A stretch of DNA of 64,000 nt, taken from assembly GCF_900099835.1 (NCBI RefSeq), contig NZ_FNKP01000002.1, positions 2,728,001-2,792,000 on the forward strand, in the 5' to 3' direction. This stretch comes from Paraburkholderia fungorum. Its GTDB lineage: Bacteria > Pseudomonadota > Gammaproteobacteria > Burkholderiales > Burkholderiaceae. Both the position numbers and the translations under genes were made by a program. Shown here piece by piece: positions 55,728 through 63,564 of the stretch. The notes below the pieces were generated by a model. It worked only from the letters and a program-made list of their open reading frames with translations, searched no databases and was not told where the DNA came from. Each line of letters begins with the position of its first letter. Within the stretch, counting starts at the first letter, position 1.

Positions 55728-56159
55728 CTAGCCTGTCACCTGAGCGGCCGCCTGAGCCGCTGCGTGCGCGTCCGGGTCCATATGGATCAACTCCCAGATG
55801 TGGCCGTCGATGTCCTCGAAACCGTGCCCGTACATGAAGCCGAAATCCTGCGGCGCGCGCGGCACGGAACCACCGGCGGCGAGCGCCTTCGCGACCAGCG
55901 CATCCACCTCGCCACGGCTTTCGCACGACAAACCCACCAGCGCCTCGGTGCTCTCACGCGGATCGCAGAGCGCCTTGCGCGTGAACGACCCAAACAGATG
56001 CTTGACCAGCAGCATCGCGTAAATGTTGTCGCCGAGGATCAGACACGCGGCCTGCGCATTGGTGAATTGCGGATCGAAGCGGAAGCCGATCGCGCTGAAA
56101 AACGCTTTCGAGCGGTCGAGATTGTCGACGGCGAGATTGACGTAAATCTGCTTGTGCAT
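55728..56159 (-). CDS. VOC-family protein (glyoxalase/bleomycin-resistance fold)
   Basis: ATG 56159 is chosen because AGGA precedes it by eight bases; the 143-residue protein starts MHKQIYVNLAVDNLDRSKAF. It has the paired beta-alpha-beta modules of the VOC fold (FFSAIGFRFDPQFTNAQAAC, DFGFMYGHGFEDIDGHIWEL with the final metal-site Glu). It sits between two members of the ECF42 group, so it is probably co-transcribed with the sigma factor. Confidence 0.85.
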   Translation of the reverse strand: MHKQIYVNLAVDNLDRSKAFFSAIGFRFDPQFTNAQAACLILGDNIYAMLLVKHLFGSFTRKALCDPRESTEALVGLSCESRGEVDALVAKALAAGGSVPRAPQDFGFMYGHGFEDIDGHIWELIHMDPDAHAAAQAAAQVTG

Positions 56160-56210
56160 GATGGAGTCCTTTGAGCGCGTGCTGAATCGGGGCACCGTTT
56201 GCTGGCAACG

Positions 56211-56627
56211 CTATTCGCGTCGCGTCGCTTCAAGATCGCGAAACCGTTCGATCTCCGGGCCGGACTCGAAGTCGTCGAGCTCAAACAACTGACGCACCTC
56301 GATCTCCCCATCGGCGCCTTCGCCGAACGGCGCAGGAAAGCGCCGCGCCCACTCCATGGCCTCCTCGCGTGAGCGCACCTGAATCAGCGTGTAACCGGCG
56401 AGCAGTTCCTGGGTCTCCGGGAACGGCCCGTCGACCACCGTGCGCTGGCCGCCGCTGTAGCGAATGCGCCAGCCCTTCGAACTCGGCTGCAATCCGGTGG
56501 CGTCGAGTAGCACGCCGGCGTTCGCCAGTTGCTGGTGATACGCGCCCATTGCCGCAATCAGCGAGACGTCGGGCATTTCGCCGGCTTCACTGGCGGCCGT
56601 CGCTTTTACGAGGATCATGAAACGCAT
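56211..56627 (-). CDS. YCII/DGPF-family protein
   Basis: ATG 56627 has AAGGAG eight bases upstream (GTG 56633 is also in frame). The 138-residue protein contains MRFMILVKATAASEAGEMPD and the hallmark VVDGPFPETQELLAGYTLIQ with the DGPF motif. DGPF proteins are the constant partners of ECF42 sigma factors. Their chemistry is unknown; the fold is like that of YciI. Confidence 0.88.
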   Translation of the reverse strand: MRFMILVKATAASEAGEMPDVSLIAAMGAYHQQLANAGVLLDATGLQPSSKGWRIRYSGGQRTVVDGPFPETQELLAGYTLIQVRSREEAMEWARRFPAPFGEGADGEIEVRQLFELDDFESGPEIERFRDLEATRRE

Positions 56628-56774
56628 CGCCACTTCTCCTTGTCGTCGTGAGGTGAGGAGCCGCGTTCTCTGGCTGGCCCCTTACTCACACGACGAGCGG
56701 CGCGCAGCCGGATCGACACCCAAATCGGCCGACCAGGCAAAACCCTTAAACCGATCGCCCTTTAAAGCGCGACT

Positions 56775-57128
56775 TCAGATGAAGCATGGCCCGACCTTGC
56801 GAACTTCGACGGTGCACCATGACGCCGCAGGACACGCCTGCGCGATCTCGACCGCTTCTTGCCGGGTTTCGCAATCGAGCAGGAAAAACCCGCCGATCAT
56901 TTCCTTGGCCTCGGCGAAGGGTCCATCGAGCAATTTCGGCTGACCGTCGCGAACCTGCACGCGCACGGCGTCATTCTGGGAAACGAGCGATTCGACCGCC
57001 AGCAGCTTGCCGCGCTCCTTCAGACCGGCGGCAAAGTCGGCCATCTGGGCGTAGACCTCGCGGCCTTTCGCCTCGCCGCGTTCGATCCGTTGATTCGGGG
57101 GTTCGACGATGAGCAGCAGATAAGACAT
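56775..57128 (-). CDS. YCII/DGPF-family protein
   Basis: A second, shorter DGPF protein (117 residues): MSYLLLIVEPPNQRIERGEA at the start, PKLLDGPFAEAKEMIGGFFL as the DGPF motif and a C-terminal WCTVEVRKVGPC. It is the first gene of the minus-strand ECF42 group, 147 bp ahead of the other DGPF gene. Confidence 0.88.
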   Translation of the reverse strand: MSYLLLIVEPPNQRIERGEAKGREVYAQMADFAAGLKERGKLLAVESLVSQNDAVRVQVRDGQPKLLDGPFAEAKEMIGGFFLLDCETRQEAVEIAQACPAASWCTVEVRKVGPCFI

Positions 57129-57558
57129 GGCGTCTCCAAATTGATCGCGCCGCTAAAGCGGACGTCGTGCAGGAGCCGGGCTATCTGTCGCCAATACGCC
57201 AACGACGGCGCCAAAAAAGACAACGACAGCGGCCAGGCGAAAGGCAGTCTAGCAAGCGCTTCTGGCTGCGGCAAACCTCGTTCAGCGGTTAATGGCGTTT
57301 TCTTACGGAGACTCGTCAGCGCCATTTAGAGCGCGCATTAACATTTGTCGTCCGACACATTAACGCCGCTTTGAAGTATTCTCCGAACTCGCTAAAGCTC
57401 GCCGTGAAATTGCCGTTTTATCTTTTAGTCACACTGGATAATCCGCATTAGCGCCGACCACGCCACGCGGCATAGCCAGGCATCCTTATTCGGCAAAATC
57501 TGCCGGTATTGCACGCAATCAGCACGCGAATCAAATAATCCGGGTATCGGGGAAATTC
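57129..57558. other. intergenic region with candidate ECF promoter
   Basis: 430 bp between the divergent DGPF gene and the large lipoprotein gene. On the minus strand TGTCG (57228-57224) and CGTCG (57207-57203) are spaced like an ECF -35/-10 pair, 75 bp upstream of the DGPF start. A separate inverted repeat, TGTCGTCCGACA, lies at 57346-57357. No gene is visible. Confidence 0.35.
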
Positions 57559-59511
57559 ATGCATCGAACGTCAGTGCGCACCGGCATCGCAGCCGCCGTG
57601 GCTTTTGCCTTCCTGCAACTCAGCGCCTGTAGCGGCGACAGTTCCGACCCGTCGTCGGGTTCGTCGTCGACGGTTACCACGACCTCGGTCGGCGGCACGG
57701 TGGCGACAGGCGGCCCACTGGCCGGCGCGACTGTCACGCTGACCGATGCCACCGGCACCCAGGCCACCGCGACCACCGACGCCCAGGGCGCGTACACGAT
57801 GTCGGTGAAGGGCATGACCGCGCCGCTCCTGTTCGTCGCCACCGATGCGCGCGGCATCTCGGCGCCGTTGTCGGCGGTGCTGGCGCAGTTGCCGAGCAAG
57901 GCGACCGCCACCGTCAACGTCACGACGTTGACCACCGCGCTCGCCGCCATGCTGACCACTTCCGGCAATCCGGCCGATCTCGCGACCACGTCCAAACTTG
58001 CGGCGGTGACCGTGCCGTCCGTGCAACTTGCGACCATCACGCTCGACACGATCCTCGCCAATATTTTCACGCAGAACGGCGTGACGTCGGCGGGCTTCGA
58101 TCCGGTCGGTACGGCGTTCACGCCTAACCACACGGGCGTGGACGCGGTCATCGACACGGTGTCGGTTGTTGCGGCGGCCAACGGCGGCTCGATGCTGGTA
58201 TCGAACGCCGCGCCCGGCACCACCATCGCGTTGAACACGAAAACCACCTCGTCGACGACGCTGGTCGCGCCCACGGTCGCGGCCAACTACCTCGAACCGC
58301 TCGCTTCGCTGCTGACTGCCTGCGCGGCAAACGGCGCGCTCAATACGTCGTGCTCGCCCGCGATCGATTCCGCGTTTCTCGAAAACGGTTCCGCCGATCT
58401 CGCCATCGGGCACGCGTCGACGGAAGCGGCCTTCACCGGCGCGGTCTTCGGTTCGCCGAAAACGCTGGCTTTCTTCACGCGCAACGGCAAGCAACTCGCG
58501 CTCGTGCAGTTGCCGTTCACGCTCGCAAGCGGCGTCGGCGGTGCGCTTTTCAGCATCGCGCAACCGCTCGCCACGCCGGTGACGCTCGCGAGCGGCTCGC
58601 AACTCACGTGGGATCTGATCGGCAACCAGTCGCAATTCGCCGCCGCGATCAACTCGCAGATCCAGCGCCGCACGTTCCTCGACACGCGCCTCGCCGACGT
58701 GAACCGCTACGAGTCGGGTCTCGCGATCTCAATTCCGACGGCGCTGAATCCGACGGTCTATTCGGCTTCGGTGACGGGTCCGGGCCTCGCGTCGCCGGTC
58801 TGGCTGATGCCGCGCGTTGCACTGGGCAGCAGCAAGCTGGGGCTGTCGGACGCGGTCTTGAGCGCCGCGCCTGTCACCCCGGCCACGACCACGAGCAATA
58901 CGGAGTCGTATAACTGGTCATGGAAGTCGCTGTCGTCGTCGGCGAGTTTCACGGCGCCGACCACGAGCGGCTCCTACGCGGCAACATCGGTCGACGCGAG
59001 CACCGTGCCGCTCTATTCGACCTACACGGTCACCTTCTACGACCAGAACGGTGCGCAACTGGGCCAGTCGTCGATCGTCAATCCGGGCAGTCCGCTGAAT
59101 GCGGCGGCGGGCAGCACGGTCGAATGGCCGACGCTGCTGTCGGACATCGCCACCGAGTTCCTGACGCCGAGCGGTTCGCTGGCCGGCACGCAATACGCGA
59201 TGAGCCTCACGTGGTCGAGTCTCGTGAATGGCGCGGATGTCGCGTATCCGGTGACGTCGGTGCAGATTCAGGCAGCCGCTGTCGCGAGCGGTTCGACTTC
59301 GCAGGTCGATGGCTTCTTTGTCGGCGTGCCGGCCAACACCACGACCGGCCAGTATCAGGCGACGGTGAGTGCGGGCGTCAATCAACAGGGCGTGCAGAGC
59401 TGCACGAATTGCCCGTTCCCGGCGCTGACCACGGGCGGCTCGCGAGCGGTTCAGTTGGGAGGTGGGCAGAGCGGCGTCGAGTACTACGATGTGACGCAGT
59501 ACAACGATTGA
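57559..59511 (+). CDS. large secreted lipoprotein with carboxypeptidase-regulatory-like domain
   Basis: The 650-residue product has a lipoprotein signal (AAAVAFAFLQLSACSG), a Ser/Thr linker and a beta-sandwich like carboxypeptidase regulatory domains (VGGTVATGGPLAGATVTLTD, DAQGAYTMSVKG). The remaining 500 or so residues are Ala/Thr/Ser-rich beta structure with few charged residues; one conserved-looking CxxC (SCTNCPFP) lies near the end. It is probably a surface or periplasmic protein of unknown function. GGGGAAA precedes the ATG, and a strong terminator follows the stop. Confidence 0.75.
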   Translation: MHRTSVRTGIAAAVAFAFLQLSACSGDSSDPSSGSSSTVTTTSVGGTVATGGPLAGATVTLTDATGTQATATTDAQGAYTMSVKGMTAPLLFVATDARGISAPLSAVLAQLPSKATATVNVTTLTTALAAMLTTSGNPADLATTSKLAAVTVPSVQLATITLDTILANIFTQNGVTSAGFDPVGTAFTPNHTGVDAVIDTVSVVAAANGGSMLVSNAAPGTTIALNTKTTSSTTLVAPTVAANYLEPLASLLTACAANGALNTSCSPAIDSAFLENGSADLAIGHASTEAAFTGAVFGSPKTLAFFTRNGKQLALVQLPFTLASGVGGALFSIAQPLATPVTLASGSQLTWDLIGNQSQFAAAINSQIQRRTFLDTRLADVNRYESGLAISIPTALNPTVYSASVTGPGLASPVWLMPRVALGSSKLGLSDAVLSAAPVTPATTTSNTESYNWSWKSLSSSASFTAPTTSGSYAATSVDASTVPLYSTYTVTFYDQNGAQLGQSSIVNPGSPLNAAAGSTVEWPTLLSDIATEFLTPSGSLAGTQYAMSLTWSSLVNGADVAYPVTSVQIQAAAVASGSTSQVDGFFVGVPANTTTGQYQATVSAGVNQQGVQSCTNCPFPALTTGGSRAVQLGGGQSGVEYYDVTQYND

Positions 59512-59520
59512 TCGCCGCAT

Positions 59521-59547
59521 AAAAAAAACGCCCCTCGGGGCGTTTTT
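59521..59547. terminator. bidirectional rho-independent terminator
   Basis: AACGCCCC and GGGGCGTT form a perfect 8-bp stem with a 2-nt loop, flanked by an A run on one side and a T run on the other. It can stop the plus-strand lipoprotein transcript and the minus-strand transcript from the convergent gene. Confidence 0.9.
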
Positions 59548-59621
59548 CAATTGCGCGCTTGAAACGGTGTTTGCGGTGTCAGGCTTGCGGCACCCACGTC
59601 ACGGCACACACGCCGTGCGAC

Positions 59622-60095
59622 TCACACCGCCGCTTCGGCAATCGCATGGACTTTCGCGGACCTCATCAAGCCCTCGATCATCCTCGCCTCCGCGCTCGCG
59701 ATCTCGCTCAGCGACGCAATGGACAACTGGCCGTCGAGAATCGCCAATCCGGTGCACAGACGCGCGTAGTCGCTGTCTTCCAGACTCCAGAGGCCGCCGT
59801 CGTGCTCATGCTTGTCGAGTCGAACCATCGCCGCATGCGCGCTCTCGATGTCGGCGAGAAATTCGTCGCCCAGGCCGAGTCGCGCGAGTTCTTGGGACAC
59901 CAGCAAATGCCGGCTCAACGTGGTGTGCAGATTCCGCGATCCGTGGCCGCGCCGGAATGCGTCGAGGGCGCTGTAGCTCTGCATCAGCATCGCCGACGTG
60001 ACCGGCTCGTGCGACGTGCTGCTGTAGGTCAACGCGCGCAGCAGCGGCGACATGGCCGGCTGATGGGGCTTACGGACTCGCGATTTACTGGACAT
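59622..60095 (-). CDS. conserved hypothetical protein
   Basis: A 157-residue helical protein with a basic N-terminal tail, then MLMQSYSALDAFRRGHGSRN, HTTLSRHLLVSQELARLGLG and SLEDSDYARLCTGLAILDGQ. Homologues in Burkholderiaceae are sometimes auto-labelled Fis-type regulators, but I see no helix-turn-helix. The repeated helices suggest a small all-alpha fold. Function unknown. Confidence 0.6.
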   Translation of the reverse strand: MSSKSRVRKPHQPAMSPLLRALTYSSTSHEPVTSAMLMQSYSALDAFRRGHGSRNLHTTLSRHLLVSQELARLGLGDEFLADIESAHAAMVRLDKHEHDGGLWSLEDSDYARLCTGLAILDGQLSIASLSEIASAEARMIEGLMRSAKVHAIAEAAV

Positions 60096-60396
60096 ATTGT
60101 TTCAGACTCCTTCTCTAACTCTCAGCTTTATCAGCGGATTCCGGCGCTTTTCCGGTGGTTTCCGATGACAAACGCCGCCGATGCACCGGCGACTCTGGCC
60201 TCTAATGTGAGTCCACAAAGCCGTCGAGGCAAGCAACTTTTAATACCGGCGTGAACTATCGAACCTTCGTTGCTCTGTTTTCACGCGTGGCACGTTGCGG
60301 TTCGCGGGCCGAACGAAGTGCGTCCATCCGCGAAGTGCAATGACTGTATATCGGCACGATTCTGCCGAATGCAAGCTATCCGCCGCATTCTGAACG

Positions 60397-60429
60397 AAAA
60401 AAAACCCTGTTCCGGTGAGGGAACAGGGT
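60397..60429 (-). terminator. orphan minus-strand terminator
   Basis: ACCCTGTTCC and GGAACAGGGT (60404-60413, 60420-60429) form a perfect 10-bp stem with a 6-nt loop. On the minus strand it is followed by eight T residues. The nearest upstream minus-strand gene already has its own hairpin, so this one ends an unidentified transcript. Confidence 0.8.
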
Positions 60430-60557
60430 CTGACAGGATGGAACAGTCGTACTCGCGCGTGGATGCTTGCCGACCTATAACCACCAAAACTAAACAAAGC
60501 TGTTGCAACGTGAAACTACGAATGCAAAAACATTTACTTGCTGCACTGTCAAAGCGG

Positions 60558-60627
60558 TACTGCCTGACCGATTCATACTGTTACTGCTTTTCACTGCTAT
60601 TGCTACTGTTACTGCGACCCCTACTGC
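60558..60627. repeat. TACTG/TACTGC short repeats
   Basis: TACTG occurs at 60558, 60576, 60582, 60604, 60610 and 60622, mostly as TACTGC, with more variants in the flanks (CACTGC, ACTTACTGC, CCTACTGC). Spacing is irregular. Confidence 0.6.
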
Positions 60628-60993
60628 ATAAAGCTTTATTACCGGAGCTAACTGACTTACTGCTGTGCTTCGTATTAAAACCAGGTCCTTCGCCTTCAAC
60701 CACCTTTGCTACAACCCCCAGCTGATCTCGCGCCTATTGCATGAACGACGCGTTATTTACCTTGCTTCTACTTCCTACTGCATTATTGCCCTGCCGCTCG
60801 ACAACCGCGGCAAACTGCCATCAACGGTACGGTTCAAAACAACGCGGGGGGAGACCGCGCCGATGGAGCTCGGTGATTTGTCGCGCCATGGAAAACAGTT
60901 TATGCGCGACCGCGCGAATGCAATTGGGCGAAACGAGGGAGTTTGGCAGGCTAATTTGACGAATGGGTGTAACAGCACTATTTCGTCAGATGT

Positions 60994-61036
60994 GAATGAA
61001 ACGGGCGCCCCGATTGCGGGGTCGCCCGTTTCATTC
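60994..61036 (-). terminator. terminator-like hairpin after the DUF1488 gene
   Basis: A long stem (14 bp plus 5 bp with one bulge, arms 60994-61012 and 61017-61036) with a 4-nt loop lies 64 bp past the DUF1488 stop. The arms carry AAAC/GTTT at their bases. The T run is short. Confidence 0.7.
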
Positions 61037-61099
61037 AGAGCGCTTGTATCGGCAAGAAACTTCGCCGGAAACACGCGCGAAATAAGCGTTCAATCGATC

Positions 61100-61369
61100 T
61101 CAACGCGCCGCGAAATCGCTGATGGTCAGCAAAACTTTTTCGCCGGGACGCGCCAGCATCTTTCTTTCGGCAACCGCGGTAATGCGCTTGCGGCCATCCA
61201 CGAACGCCTTGAGGATGCGCGCCTCGCCCGCGCCGCGTTGCAACCAGAAGTGTTGTTCCAACGCCTCGCGCGTGACCGCGCATTCGAGGTCCCGTCCGCG
61301 CGTCGAAAGCTGGAAAACGACTGCGCGTCCATCTGCCGAGACGCTAGGCTCAAGCTCGATTACTTCCAT
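61100..61369 (-). CDS. DUF1488-family protein
   Basis: ATG 61369 has AGGTGG upstream and gives an 89-residue protein; the longer frame to 61483 lacks such a site. It contains ADGRAVVFQLSTRGRDLECA, VTREALEQHFWLQRGAGEAR and the DGRKRITAVAERKMLARPGE segment of DUF1488 proteins, small cytosolic proteins common in Burkholderia. Function unknown. Confidence 0.8.
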   Translation of the reverse strand: MEVIELEPSVSADGRAVVFQLSTRGRDLECAVTREALEQHFWLQRGAGEARILKAFVDGRKRITAVAERKMLARPGEKVLLTISDFAAR

Positions 61370-61492
61370 GGCCCACCTCGCTAGATCACAAAAAAACTGC
61401 CCGCCGTGTAAAACGAAACGTCGTCGGGAAAACTGAATATAACCGCAGACACGTTCATCGAATCGTATCGGTCGACGCGCCAAGCGCGACCG

Positions 61493-61900
61493 TTACGCCG
61501 TGGCACGAATACGCAAATCGGCGAACTGGCCTGCGGCATCGCGCGTCGCTTCGCGAACCGCTTGCTGCGCAGTGCCGTAATCTCGCTCGTAAGCGGATTC
61601 ACGAGCAGGCTCGAAAGCAGCCTCATCAGCCGACACACGTTCCGGGCCGCTCAACCAGCGCGGACGCTTCGCGCAAAAGTCTTCCAATAGCATGCTCAAA
61701 CCGTGGGTCACCGCCTGCGCGTCACGGCATTTTCCGCGCGCGGCGGCCGACATCGCGAGCCATGAATGCGGCGGCCGCAATTCATGGCAGACGCCTCGGG
61801 CACCCGCAAAACGCAGACACCCGGTATCAGGGTAAAAGACGAGCGTGACGGCTTCGCCATCGACTACGCGCGTGACAGTGTGTGGTTTCGTGTTCAGCAT
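61493..61900 (-). CDS. hypothetical protein
   Basis: A 135-residue soluble protein starting at ATG 61900 without a clear ribosome site. It has GEAVTLVFYPDTGCLRFAGA and CHELRPPHSWLAMSAAARGK in the N-terminal half and a charged helical C-terminal half. It lies upstream of the DUF1488 gene on the same strand, 124 bp away from its start. I do not recognise the family. Confidence 0.55.
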   Translation of the reverse strand: MLNTKPHTVTRVVDGEAVTLVFYPDTGCLRFAGARGVCHELRPPHSWLAMSAAARGKCRDAQAVTHGLSMLLEDFCAKRPRWLSGPERVSADEAAFEPARESAYERDYGTAQQAVREATRDAAGQFADLRIRATA

Positions 61901-62310
61901 TTTTCGTTTTTATGCAGGGTTGGCCCCGTTCCTCGGAGGTACGACGTTTCGCGTACGACATCTCTAACCTGCGCGTGCCGGCACTGCGCGAGTGAGGCAA
62001 AAGCAAAGCGCATGCCAACGAGTACGAACCGTATCGCGCCTGATATCGTGATCTGAACTCAAGCGCCGGTCGCGCTCTGTCTGATACCGCGCAAACACAC
62101 ACCGCGCCTGACGCGCCGCATGCCGATACCGGCCGACGGCCCGTGAAAACGACCTTCTGCGCGGGAAACACACAGGCGCGTCGGGTGCCCTGATCGAGAG
62201 AGCGAAACATGAGCCCGTGGTAAAAAAGCGCTGCCAACACGACAATTCACGACCATTCTTACTAACCGGCCTGGTAGCCGGATCAACCACCCGCGCAGAA
62301 CATCACCGAC
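61901..62310. other. intergenic region
   Basis: 410 bp between a divergent hypothetical gene and a GNAT gene. I see no gene, hairpin with T run or clear promoter in it. Confidence 0.4.
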
Positions 62311-62784
62311 ATGTCCGACCCGAAGCCCAACCTCACGCTGCGCCAGGCACTTCCCGCCGACGAAGCCTTCCTGTTCGCATTGCGCAAAGCCACGATGACC
62401 GGCCACCTGAAGCGCGTCGGCGAACCGGCTGACGACGCCGCGCATCGCGCGCGTCTGCTGCATCGTTACGACGCAGCGCAGGTGATATGTCTCGACGGCG
62501 TGCCCGCCGGTTTGCTGAAAGCGCATCGCACGGACGCCGAATGGGTCGTCGTGCAAATCCAGATTTCGCCTGCGCTGCAAGGACGCGGCATTGGCGAACG
62601 CGCGCTACGGGTTGTGCTGCGTGCCGCCGAAGCCGACGCATTGCCCGTCACCTTGAAGGTGCTCAAGGGCAATCCCGCGAAACGGCTGTACGATCGGCTC
62701 GGCTTCGAGATCGTCGGCGAAGATGAGACACAGTTTCACATGAGGCGCGCGGCGCGCACGTCGGCGGAAACTGAAGCAGAATGA
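62311..62784 (+). CDS. GNAT-family N-acetyltransferase
   Basis: A 157-residue acetyltransferase: TLRQALPADEAFLFALRKAT, then VQIQISPALQGRGIGERALR (acetyl-CoA loop R/Q-G-R-G-I-G) and KGNPAKRLYDRLGFEIVGED at the end. It is close to small stand-alone GNATs of unknown substrate. It is followed by the DOPA-dioxygenase-like gene 35 bp downstream. Confidence 0.88.
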   Translation: MSDPKPNLTLRQALPADEAFLFALRKATMTGHLKRVGEPADDAAHRARLLHRYDAAQVICLDGVPAGLLKAHRTDAEWVVVQIQISPALQGRGIGERALRVVLRAAEADALPVTLKVLKGNPAKRLYDRLGFEIVGEDETQFHMRRAARTSAETEAE

Positions 62785-62819
62785 ATGTCGGATAAAGCCA
62801 GATAGACAATGGACCTGTA

Positions 62820-63170
62820 ATGACTCTTCGCGACACCTCTGCCATCTCAAGCTGGCATGCTCACATCTATTTCGATTCGACCAGCCGCGACGCCGCATGG
62901 GCATTCCGCGAACAGATCGAAGCCTTCTGGAACGACAAGCTGCAGATCGGCCGCTTCCATGAGCGACCGGTCGGGCCGCATCCCATGTGGTCGTTTCAGC
63001 TCGAATTCACGCAAACGCAATTTGCGGACGTGGTGGGTTGGCTCACGCTGAACCACGGCGCGCTCGATATTTTCATGCATCCGAATACCGGCAACGCATT
63101 GCGCGATCATCGCGATGCGGCCGTCTGGATCGGCCGCTCGCACGAGCTTGTGCTGAAGGTGTTTGGCTAG
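62820..63170 (+). CDS. DOPA 4,5-dioxygenase family protein
   Basis: The 116-residue protein matches the small DOPA-dioxygenase family: SSWHAHIYFDSTSRDAAWAF with the first His pair, RFHERPVGPHPMWSFQLEFT and LNHGALDIFMHPNTGNALRD with further His residues that would bind iron. Fungal and bacterial members cleave catecholic rings at 4,5. The true substrate in this organism is unknown. Confidence 0.88.
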   Translation: MTLRDTSAISSWHAHIYFDSTSRDAAWAFREQIEAFWNDKLQIGRFHERPVGPHPMWSFQLEFTQTQFADVVGWLTLNHGALDIFMHPNTGNALRDHRDAAVWIGRSHELVLKVFG

Positions 63171-63198
63171 CCTGTCAGAGGCCGCACGCGCTGTGGCG

Positions 63199-63513
63199 TC
63201 ACATTGTCGAGTACGAACTGCACCAGCCGCGCGCCGCGACCTGCTTGGTGCCGAACAACGTGCAGCCGCCATATGCGTCCGTGGCCTTGCCCTGGAACAG
63301 CGAGCAACTTGCGCACGTTTGTCCGGCCGCATAGGTAGGGAACTTCGCCTTATTGACCTTCGATGCGTCTTCCGTATAGCCGACTGCCTGCGCAGCCGGG
63401 TCGGATTCGCTGAGCGTGCTGGCCGCGTCGGCGAATGCCGTGCCATTTAAAACGAGCGATGAGCCGAGGCCCGCACCCAGCATCAGAAATTGACGGCGCG
63501 ATGTTTTCATCAT
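63199..63513 (-). CDS. high-potential iron-sulfur protein (HiPIP) with Tat signal
   Basis: From ATG 63513 the 104-residue protein starts with a twin-arginine signal (KTSRRQFLMLGAGLGSSLVL) and has four Cys in the HiPIP spacing (CASC, GGC, GWC: QTCASCSLFQGKATDAYGGC and ARGWCSSYS). It should carry one [4Fe-4S] cluster and act as a periplasmic electron carrier. ATG 63510 is also possible. It is convergent with the DOPA-dioxygenase-like gene. Confidence 0.92.
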   Translation of the reverse strand: MMKTSRRQFLMLGAGLGSSLVLNGTAFADAASTLSESDPAAQAVGYTEDASKVNKAKFPTYAAGQTCASCSLFQGKATDAYGGCTLFGTKQVAARGWCSSYSTM

Positions 63514-63564
63514 AGTGGTCCGGGTAAGGTGGGGGCGCGCTGTTCGCGCGCGCAATGGTTATGG

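Larger units (their letters stand above)
60096..61099. other. gene-poor region with repeats and two minus-strand terminators
   Basis: About 1 kb without a convincing gene. The part 60480-60790 is AT-richer and full of TACTG/TACTGC repeats. A strong minus-strand terminator at 60397-60429 has no protein gene ahead of it, which suggests a small RNA. Another hairpin at 60994-61036 closes the DUF1488 gene. Confidence 0.55.

Noticed and set aside
60490..60699. Minus-strand ORF of 69 residues across the TACTGC repeats
   Set aside because: Its Val/Ala/Ser pattern is produced by the repeat itself and there is no ribosome site; a small RNA fits better.
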